A stretch of DNA of 6,891 nucleotides, from positions 1 through 6,891 of the forward strand of contig DATAEK010000370.1 in NCBI GenBank assembly GCA_036258055.1, written 5' to 3'. The DNA is from DATAEK01 sp036258055 (GTDB taxonomy: Bacteria; Acidobacteriota; Vicinamibacteria; Vicinamibacterales; 2-12-FULL-66-21). Below the pieces are notes generated by a model. The model saw nothing but the letters and a program-made list of their open reading frames with translations, was not told the origin of the DNA and made no database searches. Positions 1 through 6,408 of the stretch are shown here, one piece after another; the first letter of the stretch is position 1; each line of letters opens with the position of its first letter. Both the position numbers and the translations under genes were made by a program.

Positions 1-1211
1 GTGACCAACCACACGGCAAGCACGATCGTGATCGGCTGGATGCCCGTAAAGGCGGCGAGTGGAACGGCGAGCGGCGAGAGAAACGCGAGGTAGGTGCTCC
101 AACGGAGCGCCAGCGCTCGGGCATCGACGAGCACCGCCGCCGACGCCACGAACGCCGGGACCAGGACTACCAGATCGTAGAGATACAGGTGTGGTGAGGC
201 GAGGGCAATCGCGATGGACAGCAGCCCCAGGCGGCGCAGCGGATCGTCTGTGGTGCGCCATCCCCACGCCGCAACCCCCACGCTGGCCGCCGCCGTCACG
301 GCATAAAGCATCCACGCTGCCCGCTCAGGCAGGAGCGACGCCCAGAACGTCCGCCACGACGCCATGAGGTAAGGCGATCGCGACAGCAGGTCGGGCTGCT
401 TCGCAAACGACAGCGCGTTGTGCACGTATGCCGCGACGACGTCCATTCCGACGACCGGCGCGGCGAGCGCGAGTTGGAGGATCGCGACGAGGAGGGCGGT
501 CCCGGCGAGGATCCATTCCTGGGCGATCACGCAGACCGCGAGCGCCGGAACGAGGAGCGACAGTTTACAGCCAAGAACACCGAGCGCCGCGCCCGCCAGC
601 ACGCGCCGCTGCCGCTCGAGCGCGGTCCCCGTAAGCGTCAGCGCGGTAACGGCGATCGCCGAGATCTGGCCGTCGAGGACCAGGTAGGCGAAGGGCGGGT
701 ACGCCGCCGTCACGGCAAGTGTCGGACGCGTCCACGGACGCAGCGCCGGCGCCATCCGCCGGCAGATCCAGGCGGCCCAGACGATCGCCGCGATCGTCAC
801 GGCCGACCAGGCCGCGTACGCCGCGAGGTACGGCATCCACGTGAAGGGCGCGAAGAACAGCGCAATCTGCGGGCCGTAGACCGGCGGAAACGACACGGCT
901 GCGCCGGGCGGCAGATACGGGGCCTGCGCTCGGCCGAAACCGGCCGCGTCCACGAGCGCGGCGTACTCCCCGTCGCGGGCGAGCGATCCCGCCACGTAGA
1001 ACTGGACGAAGTCGTTGCCCTTCTGAAAGCCAGAGAACCGTCCGAGCGGCCCGGGCGACGCAACGTCCGCCAGTACGGCGCTCCAGACAGCGACCGCGAG
1101 AATCGTCGCGTGGAGCGTGAGCTCGCGCGCACGCGTTACGCGACGGCGCTCCCGACGATCCTGATCGAGTGTCACGGCCACGCCGATACTCTGATCGCGG
1201 TTGCGCGACAT
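1..1211 (-). CDS. GT87 (DUF2029)-like polyprenyl-phosphate-sugar mannosyltransferase, C-terminus cut by window edge
   Basis: The minus-strand frame stays open from an ATG at 1211 to the left edge (403 complete codons, no stop), so the gene is partial. The product is a polytopic membrane protein. A basic cytoplasmic N-terminus (about residues 1-30) precedes TM1 (about 31-50) and a first outer loop with GNDFVQFYVAG (66-75); Asp67 sits where GT-C enzymes carry the catalytic acid. Further GT87 hallmarks are FPPVYGP followed by a hydrophobic stretch (108-125), DGQIS (180-184), a GCKLSLL segment (214-220, matching the usual KPQ-type motif) and SPHLYLYDL (339-347). Family members use polyprenyl-phosphate-linked mannose or related sugars on the outer face of the membrane; acceptor and sugar are unknown here. 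No Shine-Dalgarno precedes the ATG, and the frame is open upstream without another ATG, GTG or TTG before about 1320. GTG codons 11 and 13 are alternative starts. It is divergent from the gene at 1369. Confidence 0.85.
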   Translation of the reverse strand, partial: MSRNRDQSIGVAVTLDQDRRERRRVTRARELTLHATILAVAVWSAVLADVASPGPLGRFSGFQKGNDFVQFYVAGSLARDGEYAALVDAAGFGRAQAPYLPPGAAVSFPPVYGPQIALFFAPFTWMPYLAAYAAWSAVTIAAIVWAAWICRRMAPALRPWTRPTLAVTAAYPPFAYLVLDGQISAIAVTALTLTGTALERQRRVLAGAALGVLGCKLSLLVPALAVCVIAQEWILAGTALLVAILQLALAAPVVGMDVVAAYVHNALSFAKQPDLLSRSPYLMASWRTFWASLLPERAAWMLYAVTAAASVGVAAWGWRTTDDPLRRLGLLSIAIALASPHLYLYDLVVLVPAFVASAAVLVDARALALRWSTYLAFLSPLAVPLAAFTGIQPITIVLAVWLV

Positions 1212-1368
1212 TACAATCGGGAACTTCGCCGGCCGCTGGTCGCCCTTACACTCGCCGCCGGTGGCAGGCCCCTGGCGGATGGCGTTCGAGACGTGTTGAG
1301 CGCATCGCGGAGGCGAACCGCGAGAACAGCCAGCGGAAAGCGGAAACAGCGACAGAGCCCTATCCTCA
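1212..1368. promoter_or_regulatory. Divergent intergenic region, candidate promoters only
   Basis: This 157-bp spacer separates two divergently transcribed membrane-protein genes, so it should hold at least two promoters. The only AT-rich patch is next to the minus-strand start. TACAAT at 1212-1217 on the plus strand differs from TATAAT by one base and could serve the gene at 1369 with a leader of about 145 nt. Read on the minus strand, the same patch contains TGTAAT, which overlaps the ATG at 1211; if used, the start would move to GTG codon 11 or 13. I see no convincing -35 box for either. A short AGCGGAA direct repeat lies near 1332-1345. No hairpin or RNA gene was recognised. Confidence 0.25.
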
Positions 1369-2409
1369 ATGCCCACCCCCCCGACCCTCACCGTACGTCA
1401 GGCCCGTGTCGCGATTGTCGTGTGGTTCGCTGTGCTCGTCGTCGCGCTGACCGCTCCGGAGGTGCACACGCCACCCGCGAAGCCGGATGCCTCGGACTCG
1501 GCTGCCTTCGAGCGCATGGTGGAACGGCTCCGCGCCGGGGAGGGCTACTACGAGGCAACCGGCGCCGAGATGCGTCGGCGCGGCTACCCCACGGCCAGCA
1601 TCTTCAACTGGCGCACCCCGCTCCTGATGACGGCGATCGCGGTCGTACCGAGCGCGGTCAGCCAGATGGTCATCGTCGGGCTGGGAGTCGCCCTGATCGT
1701 CTCGACCTGGCGGGTCCTGCGTGAGGTGTCGCTGGCGGCCTGCTGCACCGGCACGGTGCTGGAGGCGGGGGCCGTTGCGATCGCGGTGATCCCGCCATCG
1801 CTCGTGATGGGCGAAGCCTGGGCGGGGCTGCTCCTAGGGCTCTCGGTGTGTGCCTTCGCGCGAGAGCGTCGATTGACGGCCATCGTCCTGGGCGCGCTCG
1901 CGCTTTTCGTTCGCGAACTCGCGGGCGCGTACTGCCTCGTGTGCGGCGCGATCGCCGTCAAAGACCGTCGCTGGCGAGACGTGGCCGCGTGGGGGATCGC
2001 CGGCGTCCTCTACGCTGTGTACTACGGTGTTCATGTCCTCCACGTGATCGCACATCGGCAGCCGGGAGATATCGCGCACGCACACTCCTGGCTGTCGCTG
2101 GGCGGCGTCCCGTTCATGCTGGGGGCCCTTGGCTGGCACGCCTGGCTCGTGCTCCTGCCGCCGGTGTTCACGCGCCTCATGCTGCCTCTCATCGTCTGCG
2201 CGCTCTGGTCGCGCCGCATGGTTCCCGAGGGACGCGCGGCGGTGGCGACCTACCTGCTCCTGCTCCTGGTCGCCGGGCTGCCCTTCAACGTGTACTGGGG
2301 CGCGATGACGTGGCCGGTCTGGGCGATTGGCGCCGGGTACGCAGTCGACGCCGTTCGCGACGCCGTCCGGGTCGCGTGGCCGAGTCGACAGGCGCCTCGG
2401 ACCGCGTGA
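1369..2409 (+). CDS. Polytopic membrane protein of unassigned family (possible GT-C-like)
   Basis: This encodes a 346-aa protein with an estimated 8-9 membrane segments and no domain I can name firmly. TM1 (about 12-29) follows a short N-terminus. An outer loop (30-83) carries several acidic residues (D40, D43, E48, E52, E58), then a GYPTASIFNWRTPLL stretch (72-86) leading into the next helix. Later landmarks are VREL (181-184), an HRQPGDIAHAHS loop (229-240) and a C-terminal NVYWGAMTWPVW segment (307-318) in the last helix pair. An N-terminal helix, an acidic first outer loop and many helices fit a small GT-C-type transferase or a flippase-like accessory protein, but the DPD-type motif of the downstream pair is missing. 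The start is the first ATG of the frame; no Shine-Dalgarno is visible. It is divergent from the GT87 gene, consistent with a shared envelope-glycan role. Function unknown. Confidence 0.8.
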   Translation: MPTPPTLTVRQARVAIVVWFAVLVVALTAPEVHTPPAKPDASDSAAFERMVERLRAGEGYYEATGAEMRRRGYPTASIFNWRTPLLMTAIAVVPSAVSQMVIVGLGVALIVSTWRVLREVSLAACCTGTVLEAGAVAIAVIPPSLVMGEAWAGLLLGLSVCAFARERRLTAIVLGALALFVRELAGAYCLVCGAIAVKDRRWRDVAAWGIAGVLYAVYYGVHVLHVIAHRQPGDIAHAHSWLSLGGVPFMLGALGWHAWLVLLPPVFTRLMLPLIVCALWSRRMVPEGRAAVATYLLLLLVAGLPFNVYWGAMTWPVWAIGAGYAVDAVRDAVRVAWPSRQAPRTA

Positions 2410-2420
2410 CGCTGCGTCCG

Positions 2421-2452
2421 TGGACAACCGGTTCCAGTGCATTCGCTATAAT
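2421..2452 (+). promoter_or_regulatory. Probable sigma70-type promoter of the tandem GT-C-like pair
   Basis: A perfect TATAAT (-10) lies at 2447-2452 in an otherwise GC-rich spacer. TGGACA at 2421-2426 differs from the TTGACA consensus by one base, but the spacer is 20 nt, longer than the optimal 17, so the -35 assignment is weak. Transcription would begin near 2459, giving a leader of about 120 nt before the ATG at 2581. This helps decide the start: the TTG at 2452 that opens the same frame overlaps the -10 box and so would not be transcribed. Confidence 0.5.
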
Positions 2453-2580
2453 TGGCGCCGTCTCACACACGCTGTGATCCTCAGGAGCGGTCCGTCCACG
2501 CCGAACAAGAACGGGATTCCGGAGCGGGGCGCCCTATCCGCAAGGCGCGACGACCGAGAATCGTCAGGCAACGGGCGTCG

Positions 2581-4086
2581 ATGACCGCGACCTCGAAACA
2601 AACCGGCGCGCCAGTCCAGAAGCGGCGATCGGAAGAGGCCGCGGGCGTGTTGCTCATCCGCCTCATCGTCCTCGCCCTGCTGCTCGGCTGGGTCGCCCGC
2701 AGCTGGGCGGATCCCGATCTCTGGGGGCACGTCCGCTTCGGCGGCGACATCGTCCGAAGCGGCATCCCGTTCACCGACCCGTATTCGTTTACCAGCGACA
2801 TCCCCTGGATCAACCACGAGTGGCTGGCCGAGGTCCTGATGTACCTCGCGTGGGCGGCCGGCGGCGGCGCCGGCCTCATCGCGCTGAAGATGATCATCGT
2901 CGGCGGAACTCTCGCGCTCGTCATCGACTCGATTCGGCGCGAGCTCGCGCCGCCCATTAGCGACCTCCTGGTCTTCGCGGCGCTGGTGGGACTCTGGTCG
3001 CGCGTCTTCGTCGTGCGGCCGCAGCTCTTCTCGATCGTGCTGTTCGCAGCGCTGCTCTGGATCTTCAAGTCGGCCGAGAGCGGGAAGGCCCGACGTTTGT
3101 GGCTCCTGCCGATCCTCTTCCTCTTCTGGGCGAACCTGCACGGCGGATGGATCGTCGGGATGGGGGTGCTGCTCCTGTGGGCGGCGATTGGGTTCACGCC
3201 GTTTGCGACGGCGCCTCTCCCGCGCGGGGTGCTGGCCGCTGCGGTCGCAGCGTCGCTGGCGGCCGGGCTCGTCAGTCCGTACGGGTTCGGACTGTGGCGA
3301 TTCCTTGCGGAAACCGTTCGCCCGAGCCGGCCTGACGTCAGCGACTGGCGCCCGCTGGCCGAAACGGATGCGCAGGTGCTCGTGCCATGGGCGATAACGG
3401 CCGTCGTCACGCTGATCGCGCTCGTGCGCAGCCGTTTGCGCATTCCGCTCGCCCATCTGCTCATCGTCCTGGGCCTCGGGGTTTCCAGCATCAAAGTGAA
3501 CCGCCTCGACGTGTTCTTCACGCTCAGCCTGGTGATGCTCTTCGCGCGGTACTTCGGTGGCGCCGACGTGCAGGCCGTGCCGGCCTGGACGACGAGGACC
3601 AAGGGAGTTGCGGCCGCAATTGCGATGGTGCTCGCAGTCCTGGCATGGAGAACACAACCGCAAATTGCCTGTCTGCGTCTGGACGGGCCGTGGATGCCTG
3701 AGCGCGAATCGGGCGCGTTCATCGCCGCCAACGCGCTCGAGGGGCGGCTCCTGACATGGTTCGACTGGGGTCAGTACGCGATCTGGCATTTCGCGCCGAG
3801 GCTGAAGGTCTCGCTCGACGGCCGGCGCGAGACGGTGTACTCGGACGGCTTCGTCTCACAACACCTGCGGCTTTATTTCAATCCCGAGTCCGCGCTGGAT
3901 GTGCTCGAGCGGTTCCGGGCGGACTATGCGTGGTTGCCAGTCAACCTCCAGCTGACGCAGACACTCGATCGACTCGGCTGGCATCGGCTTTACACCGGCC
4001 CGGTGTCGATCGTCTTCTCACGTCAGCCGGCGACTACGCCAGCAGCGCCGGTCGTGGCCGCGCGCGCGTGTTTTCCCGGGCCTTGA
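2581..4086 (+). CDS. GT-C-like polytopic membrane protein, paralog A of tandem pair
   Basis: The 501-aa product has about 10-11 membrane segments and a soluble C-terminal part. A basic N-terminus (KRR, 14-16) precedes TM1 (about 22-41). The first outer loop holds ADPDLWGH (43-50), TDPYSF (65-70) and NHEWLAE (78-84), an arrangement typical of GT-C glycosyltransferase folds, in which loop-1 acidic residues act in catalysis. Further landmarks are RPQLF (146-150), WANLHGGW (183-190), SPYGFGLWRF (232-241) and SRPDVSDW (249-256). After the last helix (about 342-357) a region of about 145 aa carries TWFDWGQYAIWHF (392-404) and SLDGRRETVYS (411-421), and the protein ends ACFPGP. The likely job is transfer of a lipid-linked sugar on the outer face; substrate unknown. 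The ATG at 2581 is preferred over an upstream TTG that overlaps the promoter; only a weak AGG at 2566-2568 precedes it. It is followed by paralog B after 11 bp. Confidence 0.85.
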   Translation: MTATSKQTGAPVQKRRSEEAAGVLLIRLIVLALLLGWVARSWADPDLWGHVRFGGDIVRSGIPFTDPYSFTSDIPWINHEWLAEVLMYLAWAAGGGAGLIALKMIIVGGTLALVIDSIRRELAPPISDLLVFAALVGLWSRVFVVRPQLFSIVLFAALLWIFKSAESGKARRLWLLPILFLFWANLHGGWIVGMGVLLLWAAIGFTPFATAPLPRGVLAAAVAASLAAGLVSPYGFGLWRFLAETVRPSRPDVSDWRPLAETDAQVLVPWAITAVVTLIALVRSRLRIPLAHLLIVLGLGVSSIKVNRLDVFFTLSLVMLFARYFGGADVQAVPAWTTRTKGVAAAIAMVLAVLAWRTQPQIACLRLDGPWMPERESGAFIAANALEGRLLTWFDWGQYAIWHFAPRLKVSLDGRRETVYSDGFVSQHLRLYFNPESALDVLERFRADYAWLPVNLQLTQTLDRLGWHRLYTGPVSIVFSRQPATTPAAPVVAARACFPGP

Positions 4087-4097
4087 ATCCGCCGTCG

Positions 4098-5570
4098 ATG
4101 CCGCCCCCCCGCGTCACGCGCTCATCTCCAGTCGAACTGCGGTGGCAGATCTGGCTGCCCTGGCTCGCGCTCGCGACGCTGCTGCTGTCGGCGACGCGGA
4201 CGGATCCGGATATCTGGGGACACCTTCGGTTTGGCCTCGACTGGCTGCAGACGCGCGAGCTGCCCTCGCAGGATCCGTACTCGTACCTGCAGGATCGGCC
4301 GTGGGTCAATCACGAGTGGCTCAGCGAAACGGCGATGGGCGCGGCCTATCACCTCGGCGGATCGGCTGGTCTCGTCGTCCTCAAGATGCTCGTGATCGCA
4401 GGCGCGATTGCAATCATCGCGTGGAGAGTGCGAGGAGCGAGCCCCATCGTTTCGGCGACCGTCATGACGCTCGCGATCGTGGGCGCGCTGCCGCTGAGCG
4501 GCACGGTCCGACCGCAGATCTGGTCGGCGCTCGGCCTCGCCTTGCTCGTGCCGGTGCTGACGCTCGAACCGCCGACGCCCGCGCGTGTTGCCGGAGCCGT
4601 TGTTCTCTTCGGCGTCTGGGCGAATCTGCACGGCGGATGGATCACCGGCGGCGCGGCGCTGGCACTCCACGCGCTCATCCGCACCGTCCGCAGGCCGAAA
4701 CACGCGCTGACCTGGCTGGGTCTCGGTTTCGGCTGTCTGCTCGCGACGCTCGGGAATCCATATGGCAGTGGCCTGTGGCGATTCCTGGCCACCACGGTGC
4801 GCGCGTCGCGACCCGACGTCACCGAATGGCAGCCATTCAGCCGGCACGAGCCGCTCATCATGTGGGTGTCGATCGCCGCGCCACTCCTCGCGCTCGCCCT
4901 TCTCGCGCGGCGCCGTGAGACACGGCCGCCCGTCGAAACGGTCGCCGTGGTCCTGCTCTTCGTCGCGGCCGGCCTGCGCGTCTCGCGCGTGGCGCCGCTC
5001 ATCTGCCCGGCGGCGCTCGCGCTTCTCGCGCCGTGGATTCGTGCGGCCTGGGGAAACCTGGGACGGTTCTCCGCGCCAACGTCAGGCGCGGCGATGGTGC
5101 TCCTGCTCCCGGCAGCGCTTGCGCTTGCCGCCGTCGTGTCCCCGGTATCGCAGGTCATGCGTTGTCTGCCCGTGAAGGACAGCTGGATACCCGATCTCAC
5201 AGCCGCCGCGCAGTTGAATGGGCTCTCTGGCAACTTGTGGACGACGTTCGATTGGGGGGAATACGCGATCTGGCATTTCGGGCCTGCGCTGCGCGTGTCG
5301 ATCGACGGCCGGCGCGAAACGGTCTTCTCGGAGGCCGTCATCCAGCTGAATCGCGCGGCCGAGCACGGCGACCGTGCCGCGCTCGCGCGGATGGCTTCGC
5401 TCGGAACGGACTACGTGTGGCTGCCATCGACTCGAACGGACGCGCGGGTCTGGCTCGAAGCGAACGGCTATCGCGTCGACGTGGACACGGGCCTGTCGTT
5501 CATCGCCGCGCGGAGCGAGCTCCCGCGCGTCAGGGGCGGCAAGCCGACGCTTGCCGCCTGCTTCCCGTGA
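4098..5570 (+). CDS. GT-C-like polytopic membrane protein, paralog B of tandem pair
   Basis: This 490-aa protein is collinear with paralog A throughout. TM1 is about 16-33, followed by TDPDIWGH (35-42), QDPYSY (58-63), NHEWLSE (71-77), RPQIW (138-142), WANLHGGW (174-181), NPYGSGLWRF (220-229), SRPDVTEW (237-244), TTFDWGEYAIWHF (382-394), SIDGRRETVFS (401-411) and a terminal ACFP (487-490). All candidate catalytic residues of A (both Asp of DPD, the HE pair, the FDWG Asp and the DGRRE cluster) are kept, so both copies look active rather than one being degenerate. The start is the ATG 11 bp after A's stop, with no Shine-Dalgarno, suggesting translational coupling; a TTG at 4083 overlapping A's stop is an alternative. 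The frame stays open far upstream inside A, but that extension lacks membrane character and is rejected. It converges on the FkbM gene with a 14-bp gap. Confidence 0.85.
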   Translation: MPPPRVTRSSPVELRWQIWLPWLALATLLLSATRTDPDIWGHLRFGLDWLQTRELPSQDPYSYLQDRPWVNHEWLSETAMGAAYHLGGSAGLVVLKMLVIAGAIAIIAWRVRGASPIVSATVMTLAIVGALPLSGTVRPQIWSALGLALLVPVLTLEPPTPARVAGAVVLFGVWANLHGGWITGGAALALHALIRTVRRPKHALTWLGLGFGCLLATLGNPYGSGLWRFLATTVRASRPDVTEWQPFSRHEPLIMWVSIAAPLLALALLARRRETRPPVETVAVVLLFVAAGLRVSRVAPLICPAALALLAPWIRAAWGNLGRFSAPTSGAAMVLLLPAALALAAVVSPVSQVMRCLPVKDSWIPDLTAAAQLNGLSGNLWTTFDWGEYAIWHFGPALRVSIDGRRETVFSEAVIQLNRAAEHGDRAALARMASLGTDYVWLPSTRTDARVWLEANGYRVDVDTGLSFIAARSELPRVRGGKPTLAACFP

Positions 5571-5584
5571 CGGCCTGAGGACTG

Positions 5585-6367
5585 CTACCTGACGGCGGGC
5601 GCTTGCGCGAGCGGCGTGAAGTAGAGGTTCCGATCGTCGGCGCGCAGATATTTTCCAACCACGACATAATTGTGCCGCGCGAAGTAGTCCAGGATCTCCT
5701 GGCGCACTTCCGGATGCGCTTCCACGCACACCAGCTGCGGCCTGAACCGCTCGACGTCGAACCCCGCCAGCGCCTTCGGCTCCCACAGCTCGATGTCCAT
5801 CGACATGAAATCGATCGACGTCACGTGCTCGGTGTCGAGCAGATCATTGAGGGTGATGGTCGGCACCGTCACTTCCTTCACGTCCTTTCCGAAGCGCGCC
5901 GTGAAGTTCTTGTCGCCCGAGGTAGGGAGGGAGTTCGCAATCATGTACATTTTCGCCTCGGTATTCGACTGATCCGAGACGAAGAACGGCCGGAACTTCG
6001 TCCGCGGGCGGTTCGCGGTGTAATCTGCCTCGAAGCTGCGCTGCGGCTCGATGGCAATGCCTGACCACCCCAGCACGGTGTCGAGGTAATACGTATTGTT
6101 GAATCGCTTGTAATCATTGGCGCCGACGTCGACGAAGAGCCCGCCCCGCCGGTCTCCGAAGAAGTCGCGGATCAGCCACTCTTCCCCTCGCTCCGAATTG
6201 CGGCCGGGACCGTATTTGTTGGCGAATGCCGCTTCCTCTTCGTTCACGATGAGGAGTGGCGGCATCCGCGGACGCGTGTGCTCGACTGCCCAGACCACGA
6301 TGCCAACGAGCGATGCGATGAGCGCGACCTCCAGCAGATCGAAACGCCGTTTCATACCCCTGTTCAT
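5585..6367 (-). CDS. Membrane-anchored FkbM-type methyltransferase-like protein
   Basis: The 260-aa product starts at the minus-strand ATG at 6367, supported by AGGAG 8 nt upstream. A basic N-terminus (MNRGMKRR) precedes one hydrophobic helix (about 10-28), then a linker and an FkbM/Methyltransf_21 domain. Landmarks are GEEWLIRDFF (61-70), FVDVGAND (78-85; SAM-binding motif I), NNTYYLD (90-96), GWSGIAIEP (100-108; acidic residue of motif II), TITLNDLL (170-177), SIDFMSMDIELWE (184-196; matching the usual KxDVEGxE signature but without its Lys and Gly) and VCVEAHPE (213-220). FkbM enzymes O-methylate sugars or small molecules using SAM, which fits decoration of a surface glycan. Most family members are soluble, so the N-terminal anchor is notable. 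It is the second gene of a minus-strand pair, 41 bp after its paralog's stop. Confidence 0.88.
   Translation of the reverse strand: MNRGMKRRFDLLEVALIASLVGIVVWAVEHTRPRMPPLLIVNEEEAAFANKYGPGRNSERGEEWLIRDFFGDRRGGLFVDVGANDYKRFNNTYYLDTVLGWSGIAIEPQRSFEADYTANRPRTKFRPFFVSDQSNTEAKMYMIANSLPTSGDKNFTARFGKDVKEVTVPTITLNDLLDTEHVTSIDFMSMDIELWEPKALAGFDVERFRPQLVCVEAHPEVRQEILDYFARHNYVVVGKYLRADDRNLYFTPLAQAPAVR
5615..6034. repeat. Tandem duplication, copy 1 (FkbM domain)
   Basis: This segment is repeated in direct orientation at 6469-6891, offset 854 bp at the left end and 857 bp at the right, the difference being one codon. Runs of more than 20 identical bases occur, for example around 5764-5790. Similarity stops at the end of the conserved domain, before each stop codon. 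Confidence 0.85.
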
Positions 6368-6375
6368 ACGAATGT

Positions 6376-6380
6376 CTCCT
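6376..6380 (-). promoter_or_regulatory. Shine-Dalgarno AGGAG for the FkbM gene
   Basis: On the minus strand AGGAG lies 8 nt before the ATG at 6367. It is the only clear ribosome binding site in the window. It sets the start at MNRGMKRR and rules out the much longer frame that is open upstream to 6640 through the neighbouring paralog. Confidence 0.8.
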
Positions 6381-6408
6381 GGAGCGATCACCGTTCGCGA
6401 CGACGAGA

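Noticed and set aside
420..1724. Long plus-strand open frame (434 codons) across the GT87 gene
   Set aside because: Its translation is Arg/Gly/His-rich with no hydrophobic or domain pattern and it runs into the 1369 gene. It is the antisense shadow of a GC-rich coding gene.
2401..2420. Possible terminator hairpin after the 346-aa gene
   Set aside because: GACGC-T-GCGTC is an inverted repeat with a one-base loop and no following T-tract.
2446..3789. Long minus-strand open frames (447 and 416 codons) opposite paralog A
   Set aside because: Low-complexity Arg/Pro/Glu- or Arg/Ser-rich translations without domains; shadows caused by third-position GC bias. The plus frame has the membrane helices and the motifs shared with paralog B.
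3756..4097. N-terminal extension of paralog B into paralog A
   Set aside because: The 114 extra residues overlap A's conserved FDWG/DGRRET module in another frame, show no membrane or domain character and have no counterpart in A. The ATG at 4098 matches A's N-terminal layout.
4122..5341. Minus-strand open frames opposite paralog B (241 and 330 codons)
   Set aside because: Same shadow pattern; neither contains recognisable domain or membrane features.
5553..5600. Possible bidirectional terminator between the convergent genes
   Set aside because: Only a weak GCCGCC/GGCGGG pairing with a loop of more than 30 nt and no T-tract; not supportable as an intrinsic terminator.
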